From Asaia bogorensis (GTDB lineage Bacteria > Pseudomonadota > Alphaproteobacteria > Acetobacterales > Acetobacteraceae), in assembly GCA_945871455.1 (NCBI GenBank), contig CAMBXJ010000335.1, positions 1 through 5,208 of the forward strand: a stretch of 5,208 nt of DNA. The letters are read 5' to 3'. Shown one piece after another: positions 1 to 5,044 of this stretch (the stretch's first letter is position 1; every line of letters starts with the position of its first letter). The notes below the pieces were generated by a model. It did no database searches and was not told the DNA's origin. It worked only from the letters and a program-made list of their open reading frames with translations. The position numbers were made by a program, and so were the translations under genes.

Positions 1-585
1 GCCTATGCCCTGGCTCGCCCACCGGGGCACCATACCTACCGGGCGCGCGCCGGGGGCCATTGCTATCTGAACAACGCGGCCATCGCGGCCGAACGGTTGC
101 GGGCCAGGGGTGCGCATCGCGTGGCGGTGCTGGACATCGACAGCCATCACGGCAACGGCACCCAGGGCATTTTCTGGGATCGGGCGGATGTGCTGTTCGT
201 CTCGGTGCATGGCGATCCGAACCACTATTATCCCTGGTTCGCCGGTCACGCCGATGAGCGTGGTGACGGCCCGGGCCAGGATTGCAATCTGAACCTGCCC
301 TTGGCCTTGGGCACCGGCGATGTCGGCTGGCTGGCGGCGATCGAGACCGGGTTGGCCGCCATCGCGGCGTTCCGCGCCGATGCGCTGGTCATCAGCCTGG
401 GGTTCGACGCATCGGAATTTGAGCCGCTGAACGCCTTGACGGTGACCGAGGAAGGGTTCGCGCGGGTCGGCCGAGCGATTGGGCGGGCTGGGATTCCGAC
501 GGCGATCGTGCAGGAGGGCGGCTATAATGTCGGGCTGCTCGGGGCGTTGCTGCGTCGGTTCATGGACGGTTTCGGGGGAATGTGA
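1..585 (+). CDS. Histone deacetylase / acetylpolyamine amidohydrolase family protein (5' truncated by window)
   Basis: This is the C-terminal part (194 residues visible) of a zinc-dependent deacetylase of the HDAC/AcuC/AphA superfamily. These enzymes remove acetyl groups from acetylated polyamines, small amides or acetyl-lysine, and are probably cytoplasmic. The active-site set can be read directly, numbered from the first visible residue: RPPGHH with the tandem catalytic histidines at 10-11, the LDIDSHHGNGTQ zinc motif with ligands D47 and H49, the third zinc ligand D136 in SLGFDASEFEP, and the transition-state tyrosine Y175 in QEGGY. The RPPGHH and NGTQ wording resembles class II / acetylpolyamine amidohydrolase-like bacterial members more than AcuC. 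Family members are usually about 300-370 residues, so roughly the first 120-170 are off the window. The frame is open from base 1 to the TGA at 583-585. All catalytic residues expected in this part are present, so the enzyme should be active. The substrate cannot be told from sequence, and no functional link to the downstream genes is evident. Confidence 0.93.
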   Translation, partial: AYALARPPGHHTYRARAGGHCYLNNAAIAAERLRARGAHRVAVLDIDSHHGNGTQGIFWDRADVLFVSVHGDPNHYYPWFAGHADERGDGPGQDCNLNLPLALGTGDVGWLAAIETGLAAIAAFRADALVISLGFDASEFEPLNALTVTEEGFARVGRAIGRAGIPTAIVQEGGYNVGLLGALLRRFMDGFGGM

Positions 586-655
586 AGCGCGAAATCGGGA
601 GGAATTCTGCCCTGCCCTTGCGGCAGGAGGCTGGGGCGCGGACGCGCTAAGGATT

Positions 656-691
656 CGTCCGGAAATAACGGCTCCATTCGGAGCACGGACG
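656..691. repeat. Two-tier stem-loop downstream of the deacetylase gene
   Basis: An outer 6-bp stem, CGTCCG (656-661) with CGGACG (686-691), encloses an inner 5-bp stem, GCTCC (671-675) with GGAGC (680-684), which has an ATTC loop. The two stems are separated by 9 nt on the left and one A on the right. No T-run follows, so it is not a classical terminator. It may help to protect or end the upstream mRNA 3' end, which is inference. Confidence 0.4.
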
Positions 692-696
692 TCCAA

Positions 697-786
697 CCCC
701 GTCATGGTGGGCGGCGGCCCGCCACGACTTTCTCTCGACCGGCACAGCAAGTCGTGGATGGCCGGCCTTCGCCGAGCATGACGGGG
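697..786. repeat. Inverted pair of REP-like palindromic units
   Basis: Two copies of the same element face each other. The outer arms CCCCGTCATG (697-706) and CATGACGGGG (777-786) are perfect 10-bp complements. The inner arms CCACGACTT (722-730) and AAGTCGTGG (749-757) are perfect 9-bp complements. Each unit therefore reads CCCCGTCATG, a GC-rich internal palindrome, then CCACGACTT. In the left unit, GTGG-G-CGG pairs with CCGCCAC across a 4-nt loop. This layout matches the dispersed alphaproteobacterial intergenic palindromes that read roughly CGTCATGCCCGG...CCGGGCATCCACG. Head-to-head pairing resembles a BIME. Such units are often mobilised by RAYT transposases, though none is encoded here. 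Confidence 0.75.
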
Positions 787-841
787 ATAGGCCGGTCCGT
801 CGCTCCAGCCGACTCGGTTGTTACCGAACAAGCCCTAACCC

Positions 842-870
842 TTTCCGCGGGGGAGCGGAGGTTTTTCTTC
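842..870 (+). terminator. Probable rho-independent terminator
   Basis: TTTCCGC (842-848) pairs with GCGGAGG (855-861), five Watson-Crick pairs and two G-U pairs, around a GGGGGA loop. A T-rich tract, TTTTTCTTCTT, follows at 862-872. It lies about 260 bp beyond the deacetylase stop codon and would insulate the CBS gene from upstream transcription. The stem is short, so confidence is moderate. Confidence 0.45.
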
Positions 871-912
871 TTCGTCCCAAGCGGGCGATTCACCGGGCGG
901 ATGGCGTCGCCG

Positions 913-938
913 GCCGTGGCCGACATCCACGCCACGGC
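913..938. repeat. 8-bp inverted repeat, possibly a decayed REP unit
   Basis: GCCGTGGC (913-920) is perfectly complementary to GCCACGGC (931-938) with a 10-nt loop. The overlapping segment 904-931 (CGTC, CGGCC-GT-GGCCG, CATCCACG) also resembles the dispersed CGTCATG...CATCCACG repeat family in decayed form. The inverted repeat is certain; membership of the family is a guess. Confidence 0.35.
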
Positions 939-1095
939 GGGCAACGCTGGATGATGGGAAATGCTTGCATTGGACGGGCAAGGACGCGCAACCTGAATTG
1001 GCAACCAGTGCGGGCGCGCGATCCGGCCCCCTCGTCTTGCCTACCTCGTCCGCCAAGGATCGTGACCCCGCCATGCACCGAAGGGAGCACGGACA

Positions 1096-1530
1096 ATGAC
1101 GGTCACGGCCATTCTGAAGCACAAAGGGTATCGCGTTAGCTCGGTCGCCCCGACGGCAATCATCGCCGAAGTCGCGGGATTGATGTCGACGCACGGTATT
1201 GGCTCGGTGCTGGTCATCGACCGCGCCGACCAGCTTATGGGAATTGTCAGTGAGCGTGACATCATGCGTTCCCTCGCCGCCAACGGGGCACGCACCCTGG
1301 AAATGACGGCCGGGCAGTTGATGACGCGCGCCTTGCAGTTCGCCCATCCGGAAACCACGGTCGCGGAAGCCATGCGGATAATGACCGACGGGCGCTTCCG
1401 GCATCTTCCGGTGATGGACGGGGACCGCCTGGTGGGCCTGATCAGCATCGGCGACGTGGTGAAGGCGCGCATCATGCAGCAGGACATGGAGGTCGACAGT
1501 CTGAAGGCCTATGTTGCCGGATCCGCCTAG
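1096..1530 (+). CDS. Stand-alone tandem CBS-domain protein
   Basis: This 144-residue soluble protein consists almost wholly of two CBS domains, the regulatory fold (Bateman module) that binds adenine nucleotides. CBS1 is about residues 14-64, with IGSVLVID and the GIVSERDI motif at 49-56. CBS2 is about 77-130, with MTDGRFRHLPV at 96-106 and LVGLISIGDVVKARI at 112-126. The GRFRHLPV and ISIGDVVKARI wording is typical of the short stand-alone CBS proteins widespread in alphaproteobacteria, which lack a fused enzyme or channel and are presumed stress or energy-state sensors. Their partner is usually unknown. The ATG at 1096 is supported by a good Shine-Dalgarno AGGGAG (1082-1087) eight bases upstream. 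The gene appears monocistronic, with a candidate terminator upstream and the Pho-regulated ugp promoter downstream. No membrane segment or signal peptide is seen. Confidence 0.93.
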   Translation: MTVTAILKHKGYRVSSVAPTAIIAEVAGLMSTHGIGSVLVIDRADQLMGIVSERDIMRSLAANGARTLEMTAGQLMTRALQFAHPETTVAEAMRIMTDGRFRHLPVMDGDRLVGLISIGDVVKARIMQQDMEVDSLKAYVAGSA

Positions 1531-1565
1531 CCGCACGGACGCTCGCTGACCGCCGTTTCCCGGAA

Positions 1566-1594
1566 CCGTCATAAAACTGGCGTCGCGCTGTCAC
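1566..1594 (+). promoter_or_regulatory. Tandem PhoB-box array (three heptamers, 11-bp phase)
   Basis: The heptamers CCGTCAT (1566), CTGGCGT (1577) and CTGTCAC (1588) start exactly 11 bp apart, separated by AAAA and CGCG. The enterobacterial pho box is two CTGTCA(T/C)-type heptamers with a 4-nt A/T-rich spacer. The first two heptamers and spacer (1566-1583) match that 18-bp consensus at 15 positions by my count. The array sits about 90-115 bp upstream of ugpB, a classical Pho-regulon gene. PhoB normally replaces the -35 element. A poor -10-like TAGCTT (1605-1610) lies about 10 bp beyond the last heptamer, where it would be expected. Confidence 0.72.
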
Positions 1595-1603
1595 GCTTCG
1601 ACC

Positions 1604-1610
1604 CTAGCTT
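1604..1610 (+). promoter_or_regulatory. ugpB: Tentative -10 region of the ugpB promoter
   Basis: CTAGCTT lies about 10 bp after the last PhoB heptamer. This is the spacing seen between pho boxes and -10 hexamers in enterobacterial Pho promoters. The match to a sigma-70 -10 element is weak, so it is called on position alone. Confidence 0.3.
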
Positions 1611-1640
1611 CCGCCCGCTTCGACCGTGGTCGGAGCGCAA

Positions 1641-1660
1641 TCCAATCTGGGTTGATTGGA
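1641..1660. promoter_or_regulatory. Inverted repeat in the ugpB leader, possible operator
   Basis: TCCAATC (1641-1647) and GATTGGA (1654-1660) are perfect 7-bp inverted half-sites around TGGGTT. The element lies downstream of the presumed promoter and ends 22 bases before the chosen ugpB start. A dimeric repressor could bind it, or it could form a small hairpin in the 5' UTR. No specific regulator can be named. Confidence 0.35.
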
Positions 1661-1671
1661 ACGGGCGCGAC

Positions 1672-1677
1672 GGGGGA
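1672..1677 (+). promoter_or_regulatory. ugpB: Ribosome-binding site that selects the ugpB start
   Basis: GGGGGA at 1672-1677 is the only purine-rich ribosome-binding candidate near the gene start. It is correctly spaced for the ATG at 1683 (five bases) but abuts or overlaps the in-frame ATG at 1677. The start at 1683 is therefore preferred. Confidence 0.5.
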
Positions 1678-1682
1678 TGGCG

Positions 1683-3038
1683 ATGTTGTATCGGGAACGG
1701 ATCGGACGGGCGGTGCGGATTGTCATGCTCGCCGCCTGCGGTCTGGGCGGAACGGCCGCCGCAGACGCGCAGACACGCACGAAGTTCGACCTGTGGCAGG
1801 GCCTGAGCGGAGATTTGGGAGAGCGGGTCAACGACGTTTGCAAGCGCTTCAACGAAAGTCAGACCGAATTCGAGATCGTCTGCACGTCCCAGGGGTCGTA
1901 CGACGCCGCGGTGCAGAATGCGATCGCCGCCTATCGTGCCAAGAAGCAGCCGACGATCGTGCAGGTCTTCGACGCCGGCACCCTCGACCTCATGCTGTCC
2001 GGCGCATTCGTTCCCGCTCGGCAATTAATGGAAGACAACGGCCACAAGGTCGATTGGTCCAACTATTTCCCCGGTATCTCGAACTATTATGCGACATCGA
2101 AGGGCGTGTTGCTGTCGTTCCCGTTCAATTCCTCGACCGCGATGTTCTATTGGAACAAGGACGCGTTCGCGAAGATCGGCGAGACCGCCGCGCCCAAGAC
2201 GTGGGAAGACGTGGAGGTGGTTGCCAAAAAGATGAAGGCGGCTGGAATGGAATGCCCGCTGGCGTTTGATTTCGATACCTGGCAGTGGATGGAGCAGTTC
2301 CACGCGATCCACAACCTGCCGATTGCCACCCGCGACAATGGCTATAGCGGGCTCGATGCCGAACTGACGATCAACAAGACGAAGTTTGTCGACTTCGTGA
2401 AATACCTCAAGCGCGGGCATGCGGAAGGCTGGGCCAAGATCAAGACCCGCGCGACCGGCGCCACCCTGGGTGAGTCCTTTGCCAGCGGCGACTGCCAGAT
2501 GAGCCAGTTTTCCATCGCCGGTCATGGCACCATTGCCAAGACCGCCAAGCCCGGCATGAACTGGGATGTCGCAATGATGCCGGTCTATGCCGGCACCCAA
2601 CGTCACAACTCGCTGGTCGGTGGCGCGTCGCTGTGGGTGCTGCAAGGCAAGTCGAAGGATGAATACCGCGGCGCGGCGGCGTTCCTGGCCTTCATCGCCA
2701 AGCCTGAATCCGAGGAGTATTTTTCCACGGTGACCGGCTATATTCCCGTGACCAAGACCGGATTCGCCGCGATGCAAGCCAAGGGCTTCTACGACAAGCC
2801 CCCGTTCAAGGGCCGCGAACTGGCGATCCAGTCTCTGACCGCGTCGGAGGTCGGCCCGTTGACCCGCGGCGTTCGTCTGGGCGGCTTCCTGCAGGTCCGC
2901 AAGGAAGTCACGGATGCGCTGGAGGCGATCTTCTCCGACAAGATGACGGTCGAGCAGGGCCTGGCGCAGGCGGTGGAACGGTCCAATGCGATCCTGCGCA
3001 GGTTTGAGAAGACCTACGCCGGCAAGACCCTTCCGTAA
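1683..3038 (+). CDS. ugpB: UgpB, sn-glycerol-3-phosphate ABC transporter periplasmic binding protein
   Basis: This 451-residue cluster-B solute-binding protein captures sn-glycerol-3-phosphate or its diesters in the periplasm and delivers them to UgpAE. The N-terminus has a basic region (residues 1-12), a hydrophobic core (13-27) and a likely signal peptidase I site after ADA29. The E. coli protein is similar in length (about 438). By-eye alignment shows strong family blocks: GSY (Y73), PFNSST (148-152) followed by YWNKDAF, GGASLWVLQGK (from 313), TGYIPVTK (Y353), GVRLGG (R398) and a C-terminal ERSNAILRRFEK. Pocket equivalents Tyr42, Ser121, Trp172, Gly306, Tyr345 and Arg374 of mature E. coli UgpB look kept, but Glu66 is Asp (D97) and Trp169 is Phe (F197). 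The ligand could therefore differ in detail. The ATG at 1683 is chosen for its ribosome-binding site; in-frame starts at 1677 (ATG) and 1656 (TTG) are possible. It is the first gene of the operon, behind a Pho-box array. Confidence 0.93.
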   Translation: MLYRERIGRAVRIVMLAACGLGGTAAADAQTRTKFDLWQGLSGDLGERVNDVCKRFNESQTEFEIVCTSQGSYDAAVQNAIAAYRAKKQPTIVQVFDAGTLDLMLSGAFVPARQLMEDNGHKVDWSNYFPGISNYYATSKGVLLSFPFNSSTAMFYWNKDAFAKIGETAAPKTWEDVEVVAKKMKAAGMECPLAFDFDTWQWMEQFHAIHNLPIATRDNGYSGLDAELTINKTKFVDFVKYLKRGHAEGWAKIKTRATGATLGESFASGDCQMSQFSIAGHGTIAKTAKPGMNWDVAMMPVYAGTQRHNSLVGGASLWVLQGKSKDEYRGAAAFLAFIAKPESEEYFSTVTGYIPVTKTGFAAMQAKGFYDKPPFKGRELAIQSLTASEVGPLTRGVRLGGFLQVRKEVTDALEAIFSDKMTVEQGLAQAVERSNAILRRFEKTYAGKTLP

Positions 3039-3046
3039 CGGAAACG

Positions 3047-3079
3047 GGACGCGGGCGAGGCACTTGCCTTCCCGCGTCC
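3047..3079 (+). promoter_or_regulatory. Strong intercistronic stem-loop between ugpB and ugpA
   Basis: GGACGCGGG (3047-3055) pairs perfectly with CCCGCGTCC (3071-3079). Inside, GAGGC (3057-3061) pairs with GCCTT (3066-3070), including one G-U pair, around an ACTT loop with one bulged C (3056). This gives about 14 bp in 33 nt. The hairpin starts 8 bases after the ugpB stop and ends 7 bases before the ugpA ATG, with no T-run. A 3' protective hairpin or partial attenuator after the binding-protein gene is a known way to make more binding protein than permease. It also fills the place of the ugpA ribosome-binding site, and no clear Shine-Dalgarno is visible there. Confidence 0.75.
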
Positions 3080-3086
3080 GCCGGTC

Positions 3087-3971
3087 ATGGAACGACGCGC
3101 GGTCTTCAAAAGCAGGTGGCTTCCCTACGCGCTGATCGCGCCGCAGGTGCTGCTGGTTTTTACCTTCTTTTACTGGCCGACCGGCGCCGCGCTGGTCTGG
3201 GCCTTTACGCTGGAGCAGCCCTGGGGCGGCGGCAGCACCTTTGTGGGGTTCGAAAATTTCGCCGCGGTGTTCGGCGACCCGCTTTACTGGGCCTCGGTCG
3301 GGCGCAGCGTGTTCTTCGCCGCGGCCGCGACGACCCTGGCGATGGGCGTGGCGCTGCTGCTGGCGCTGTTCACCGACCGACAACTGTCCGGCTATCGCGC
3401 CTATCGGTTCGTGACGATCTGGCCATACGCCGTGGCCGCCCCGGCCGCCGGTCTGGCGTTTCGCTTCATCTTCGCGTCGGAAGCCGGAATACTGGCGTTC
3501 CTGAACCAGATGTCGCCCGGATTGTGGAACCCGTCGATGAACGGCAACCAGGCCATGCTGACCATCGTCGTCTGCTATTCCTGGAAATACGTGTCCTACA
3601 ACTTCATCTTTCTGCTGGCCGGGTTGCAGGCGATCCCTCGTGCGCTGGTGGAGGCCGGGGCCATGGATGGGGCAGGGGTGTTGCGCCGCATGCGCGACAT
3701 CCAGTTGCCCTTGCTGCAACCGACCTTCTTCTTTCTGCTGGTGATCAACCTGACCGAAAGCTTCGTCGACAGTTTCGGCATTGTCGACATCATGACCGGC
3801 GGCGGTCCGGCCAAGGCCACCAACCTGATGGTCTACAAAATCTATTTCGACGGATTCAAGGGATTGGACTATTCGGGCGCGGCGGCGCAGTCGATCGTGC
3901 TGATGCTGCTGGTCATGGCGCTGACCTTCGTGCAGTTCCGCTTTATCGAGCGGCGGGTGCATTACCGATGA
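3087..3971 (+). CDS. ugpA: UgpA, sn-glycerol-3-phosphate ABC transporter permease
   Basis: This 294-residue inner-membrane permease pairs with UgpE to form the translocation path of the glycerol-3-phosphate importer; E. coli UgpA is 295 residues. About six hydrophobic segments can be seen, near residues 13-39, 72-95, 109-129, 155-180, 208-225 and 264-284. The cytoplasmic EAA loop that docks the ATPase is intact: E189-A-G-A-M-D-G195, then I205-Q-L-P208. The MalF/UgpA-type signature SFGIVDIMTGGGPAKATN follows, at about 230-247. The ATG at 3087 is the only suitable start: no start codon occurs between it and the ugpB stop, which lies 48 bases upstream in the same reading frame. No Shine-Dalgarno is evident and the preceding bases form a strong hairpin, so expression may be lower than that of ugpB. 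The stop codon is part of an ATGA that opens a five-codon mini-ORF leading to ugpE. Confidence 0.95.
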   Translation: MERRAVFKSRWLPYALIAPQVLLVFTFFYWPTGAALVWAFTLEQPWGGGSTFVGFENFAAVFGDPLYWASVGRSVFFAAAATTLAMGVALLLALFTDRQLSGYRAYRFVTIWPYAVAAPAAGLAFRFIFASEAGILAFLNQMSPGLWNPSMNGNQAMLTIVVCYSWKYVSYNFIFLLAGLQAIPRALVEAGAMDGAGVLRRMRDIQLPLLQPTFFFLLVINLTESFVDSFGIVDIMTGGGPAKATNLMVYKIYFDGFKGLDYSGAAAQSIVLMLLVMALTFVQFRFIERRVHYR

Positions 3972-3985
3972 GCTTGGGGCGATGA
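3968..3985 (+). other. Five-codon mini-ORF bridging ugpA and ugpE
   Basis: ATG AGC TTG GGG CGA TGA encodes MSLGR. Its ATG overlaps the ugpA TGA (ATGA at 3968-3971) and its TGA overlaps the ugpE ATG (ATGA at 3982-3985). Terminating ribosomes could restart twice and so couple ugpE translation to ugpA. This is a direct reading of the sequence; that it is translated is inference, and it may be chance. Confidence 0.35.
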
Positions 3986-4908
3986 TCGAACGCACGCCGA
4001 TCCTGAATGCCGTGACACATGTCATTCTCCTCAGCGGCGTCGTGCTGGCGGTCCTGCCGCTGTGGCTGGTGTTCGTCGCGTCCACCTTGACCCTGGCGGA
4101 GGTCAATGCGGTGCCGATGCCTATGTTGCCCGGTGGTTCCCTTTGGAACAATGTGGCCGAGGCCTGGGCGCGGGCGGGTTTGCAAGGCAAGCTGCTGAAC
4201 TCCCTGACGATGGCGATCGGGGTGACCATCGGCAAGGTCGTGCTGGCGGCGCTGACCGCTTTTGCCATCGTGTTCTTCCAGTTCCGGGTGCGCATGATCG
4301 TGTTCTGGGGGATTTTCGTGACCCTGATGCTGCCGTTGGAGGTCCGTATCGTCCCCACCTATGCGGTCGCGGCGAATGTGCTGTCGCCGTATCAGACCCT
4401 GTTGAACACGGTCGGCATCGGCGATCTTTGGCTTTGGGTCACCGGGTCCGAACTGGCGCTGGAGTGGAACCTGCTGAATTCCTATACCGGCCTGGTGCTG
4501 CCCCTGGTGGCGACCGCGACCGGCACATTCCTGTACCGGCAGTTCTTCCTGACCATCCCGGAGGAACTGGTGGAATCGGCGAAGATGGATGGCGCCGGAC
4601 CATTGCGATTCCTGTGGGACATGCTGTTGCCGCTGTCGAAGACCAACATGGCGGCGCTGGCGACCATCATGTTCATCTATGCCTGGAACCAGTATCTGTG
4701 GCCTTTGCTGGTTACCACCGACCCCACCTACGAGACCGCCGTGACCGCCTTGCAGCGGCTGACCCCGATGTCGGCCACCACCGGTGGGGGCACGCCGGAT
4801 TGGAATGTGGCGATGGCCGCGGCCCTGCTGGTCATGCTGCCACCGTTGCTGTTGGTGATCTTCATGCAGCGCTGGTTCGTGCGCGGCCTGATCGCCCAGG
4901 ACAAGTGA
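3982..4908 (+). CDS. ugpE: UgpE, sn-glycerol-3-phosphate ABC transporter permease
   Basis: This 308-residue inner-membrane permease is the second channel subunit, partner of UgpA. The start MIERTPIL aligns with the E. coli N-terminus MIENRPWL, which fixes the ATG at 3982. Family blocks are clear: FVASTLTLAEVNAVPMPMLPG near 30-50, LLNSLTMAIGVTIGK, FVTLMLPLEVRIVPT, the ATPase-docking loop E198-S-A-K-M-D-G204 with LLP at 215-217, PLSKTN, WNQYLWPLL, and QRWFVRGL near the C-terminus. E. coli UgpE is about 281 residues. The extra length comes largely from about 29 residues between VRIVPT...ANVL134 and NSYTGL (166-170), in the loop before the fourth hydrophobic segment. The gene begins 10 bases after ugpA, joined by a mini-ORF. 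The expected ugpC ATPase gene does not follow. Confidence 0.95.
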   Translation: MIERTPILNAVTHVILLSGVVLAVLPLWLVFVASTLTLAEVNAVPMPMLPGGSLWNNVAEAWARAGLQGKLLNSLTMAIGVTIGKVVLAALTAFAIVFFQFRVRMIVFWGIFVTLMLPLEVRIVPTYAVAANVLSPYQTLLNTVGIGDLWLWVTGSELALEWNLLNSYTGLVLPLVATATGTFLYRQFFLTIPEELVESAKMDGAGPLRFLWDMLLPLSKTNMAALATIMFIYAWNQYLWPLLVTTDPTYETAVTALQRLTPMSATTGGGTPDWNVAMAAALLVMLPPLLLVIFMQRWFVRGLIAQDK

Positions 4909-4966
4909 GGTGACGAGCAACGGTAACGGCGTCATTTGGCGGGGCAATCGGGGGGAGGAGAGAAAG

Positions 4967-5017
4967 GCTCGGGGCTCCGCCCCAAACCCCGCGCGGGGCT
5001 TTGCCCCCTCGACCCCC
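4967..5017. repeat. GC-rich palindromic repeat cluster after ugpE
   Basis: This is a chain of short perfect palindromes: GGGGC-TCC-GCCCC (4971-4983), CCCCGCGCGGGG (4987-4998) and GGGGC-TTT-GCCCC (4995-5007), ending in GACCCCC. Mini-hairpins of this wording are frequent between genes in Acetobacteraceae and other Rhodospirillales; that is from memory and was not searched. The first hairpin begins 62 bases after ugpE and could stabilise or end the operon transcript, though no T-run follows. Confidence 0.7.
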
Positions 5018-5018
5018 A

Positions 5019-5035
5019 CCAAGGCTGGGCCTTGG
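5019..5035. repeat. 7-bp perfect hairpin
   Basis: CCAAGGC (5019-5025) pairs with GCCTTGG (5029-5035) around a TGG loop. It adjoins the GC-rich cluster and the larger inverted repeat that follows. A T-rich stretch (ATTTATT, 5041-5047) comes six bases later, so a terminator role for the ugp operon is possible but weak. Confidence 0.5.
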
Positions 5036-5044
5036 ATGCCATTT

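Larger units (their letters stand above)
586..1095. other. 510-bp intergenic region with no convincing gene
   Basis: I see no protein-coding gene or tRNA here. Small ORFs on both strands have no good ribosome-binding site, no recognisable family and cross palindromic repeats. The region holds a two-stem hairpin (656-691), an inverted pair of REP-like palindromes (697-786), a terminator-like hairpin with a T-rich tail (842-870), a perfect 8-bp inverted repeat (913-920 with 931-938) and the leader of the CBS gene. No clear -35/-10 pair for the CBS gene was found by eye. Confidence 0.7.

Noticed and set aside
754..954. Small plus-strand ORF of 66 codons in the first intergenic region
   Set aside because: It begins inside the REP pair, runs through the terminator-like hairpin and has no good ribosome-binding site or recognisable product.
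964..982. CTTGC-N9-GCAAG inverted repeat upstream of the CBS gene, considered as an operator
   Set aside because: Five-base arms are easily expected by chance, and it does not match an FNR-type or other consensus I know.
835..1572. 245-codon minus-strand open frame over the CBS gene
   Set aside because: It is antisense to a well-supported CBS gene with a good ribosome-binding site, and its composition is typical of a shadow frame.
1562..1586. GGAAC at 1562 considered as an EcfG (general stress) -35 element
   Set aside because: No CGTT-like -10 lies at the required 16-17 bp spacing, and the segment is better explained by the Pho-box array.
1656..1682. Earlier TTG start for ugpB
   Set aside because: It has no ribosome-binding site, falls inside the inverted repeat, and adds an Arg-rich extension before an already complete signal peptide.
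1728..1739. Lipobox-like LAAC at UgpB residues 16-19
   Set aside because: The hydrophobic stretch before the Cys is too short, the better site is signal peptidase I cleavage after ADA29, and proteobacterial UgpB is normally a soluble periplasmic protein.
2025..4358. Very long (777-codon) open frame on the minus strand across ugpB, ugpA and ugpE
   Set aside because: It lies antisense to three clear ugp genes. Its product is low-complexity, rich in His, Gln, Arg and Gly, as expected from the complement of GC-rich codons, and no domain is recognisable.
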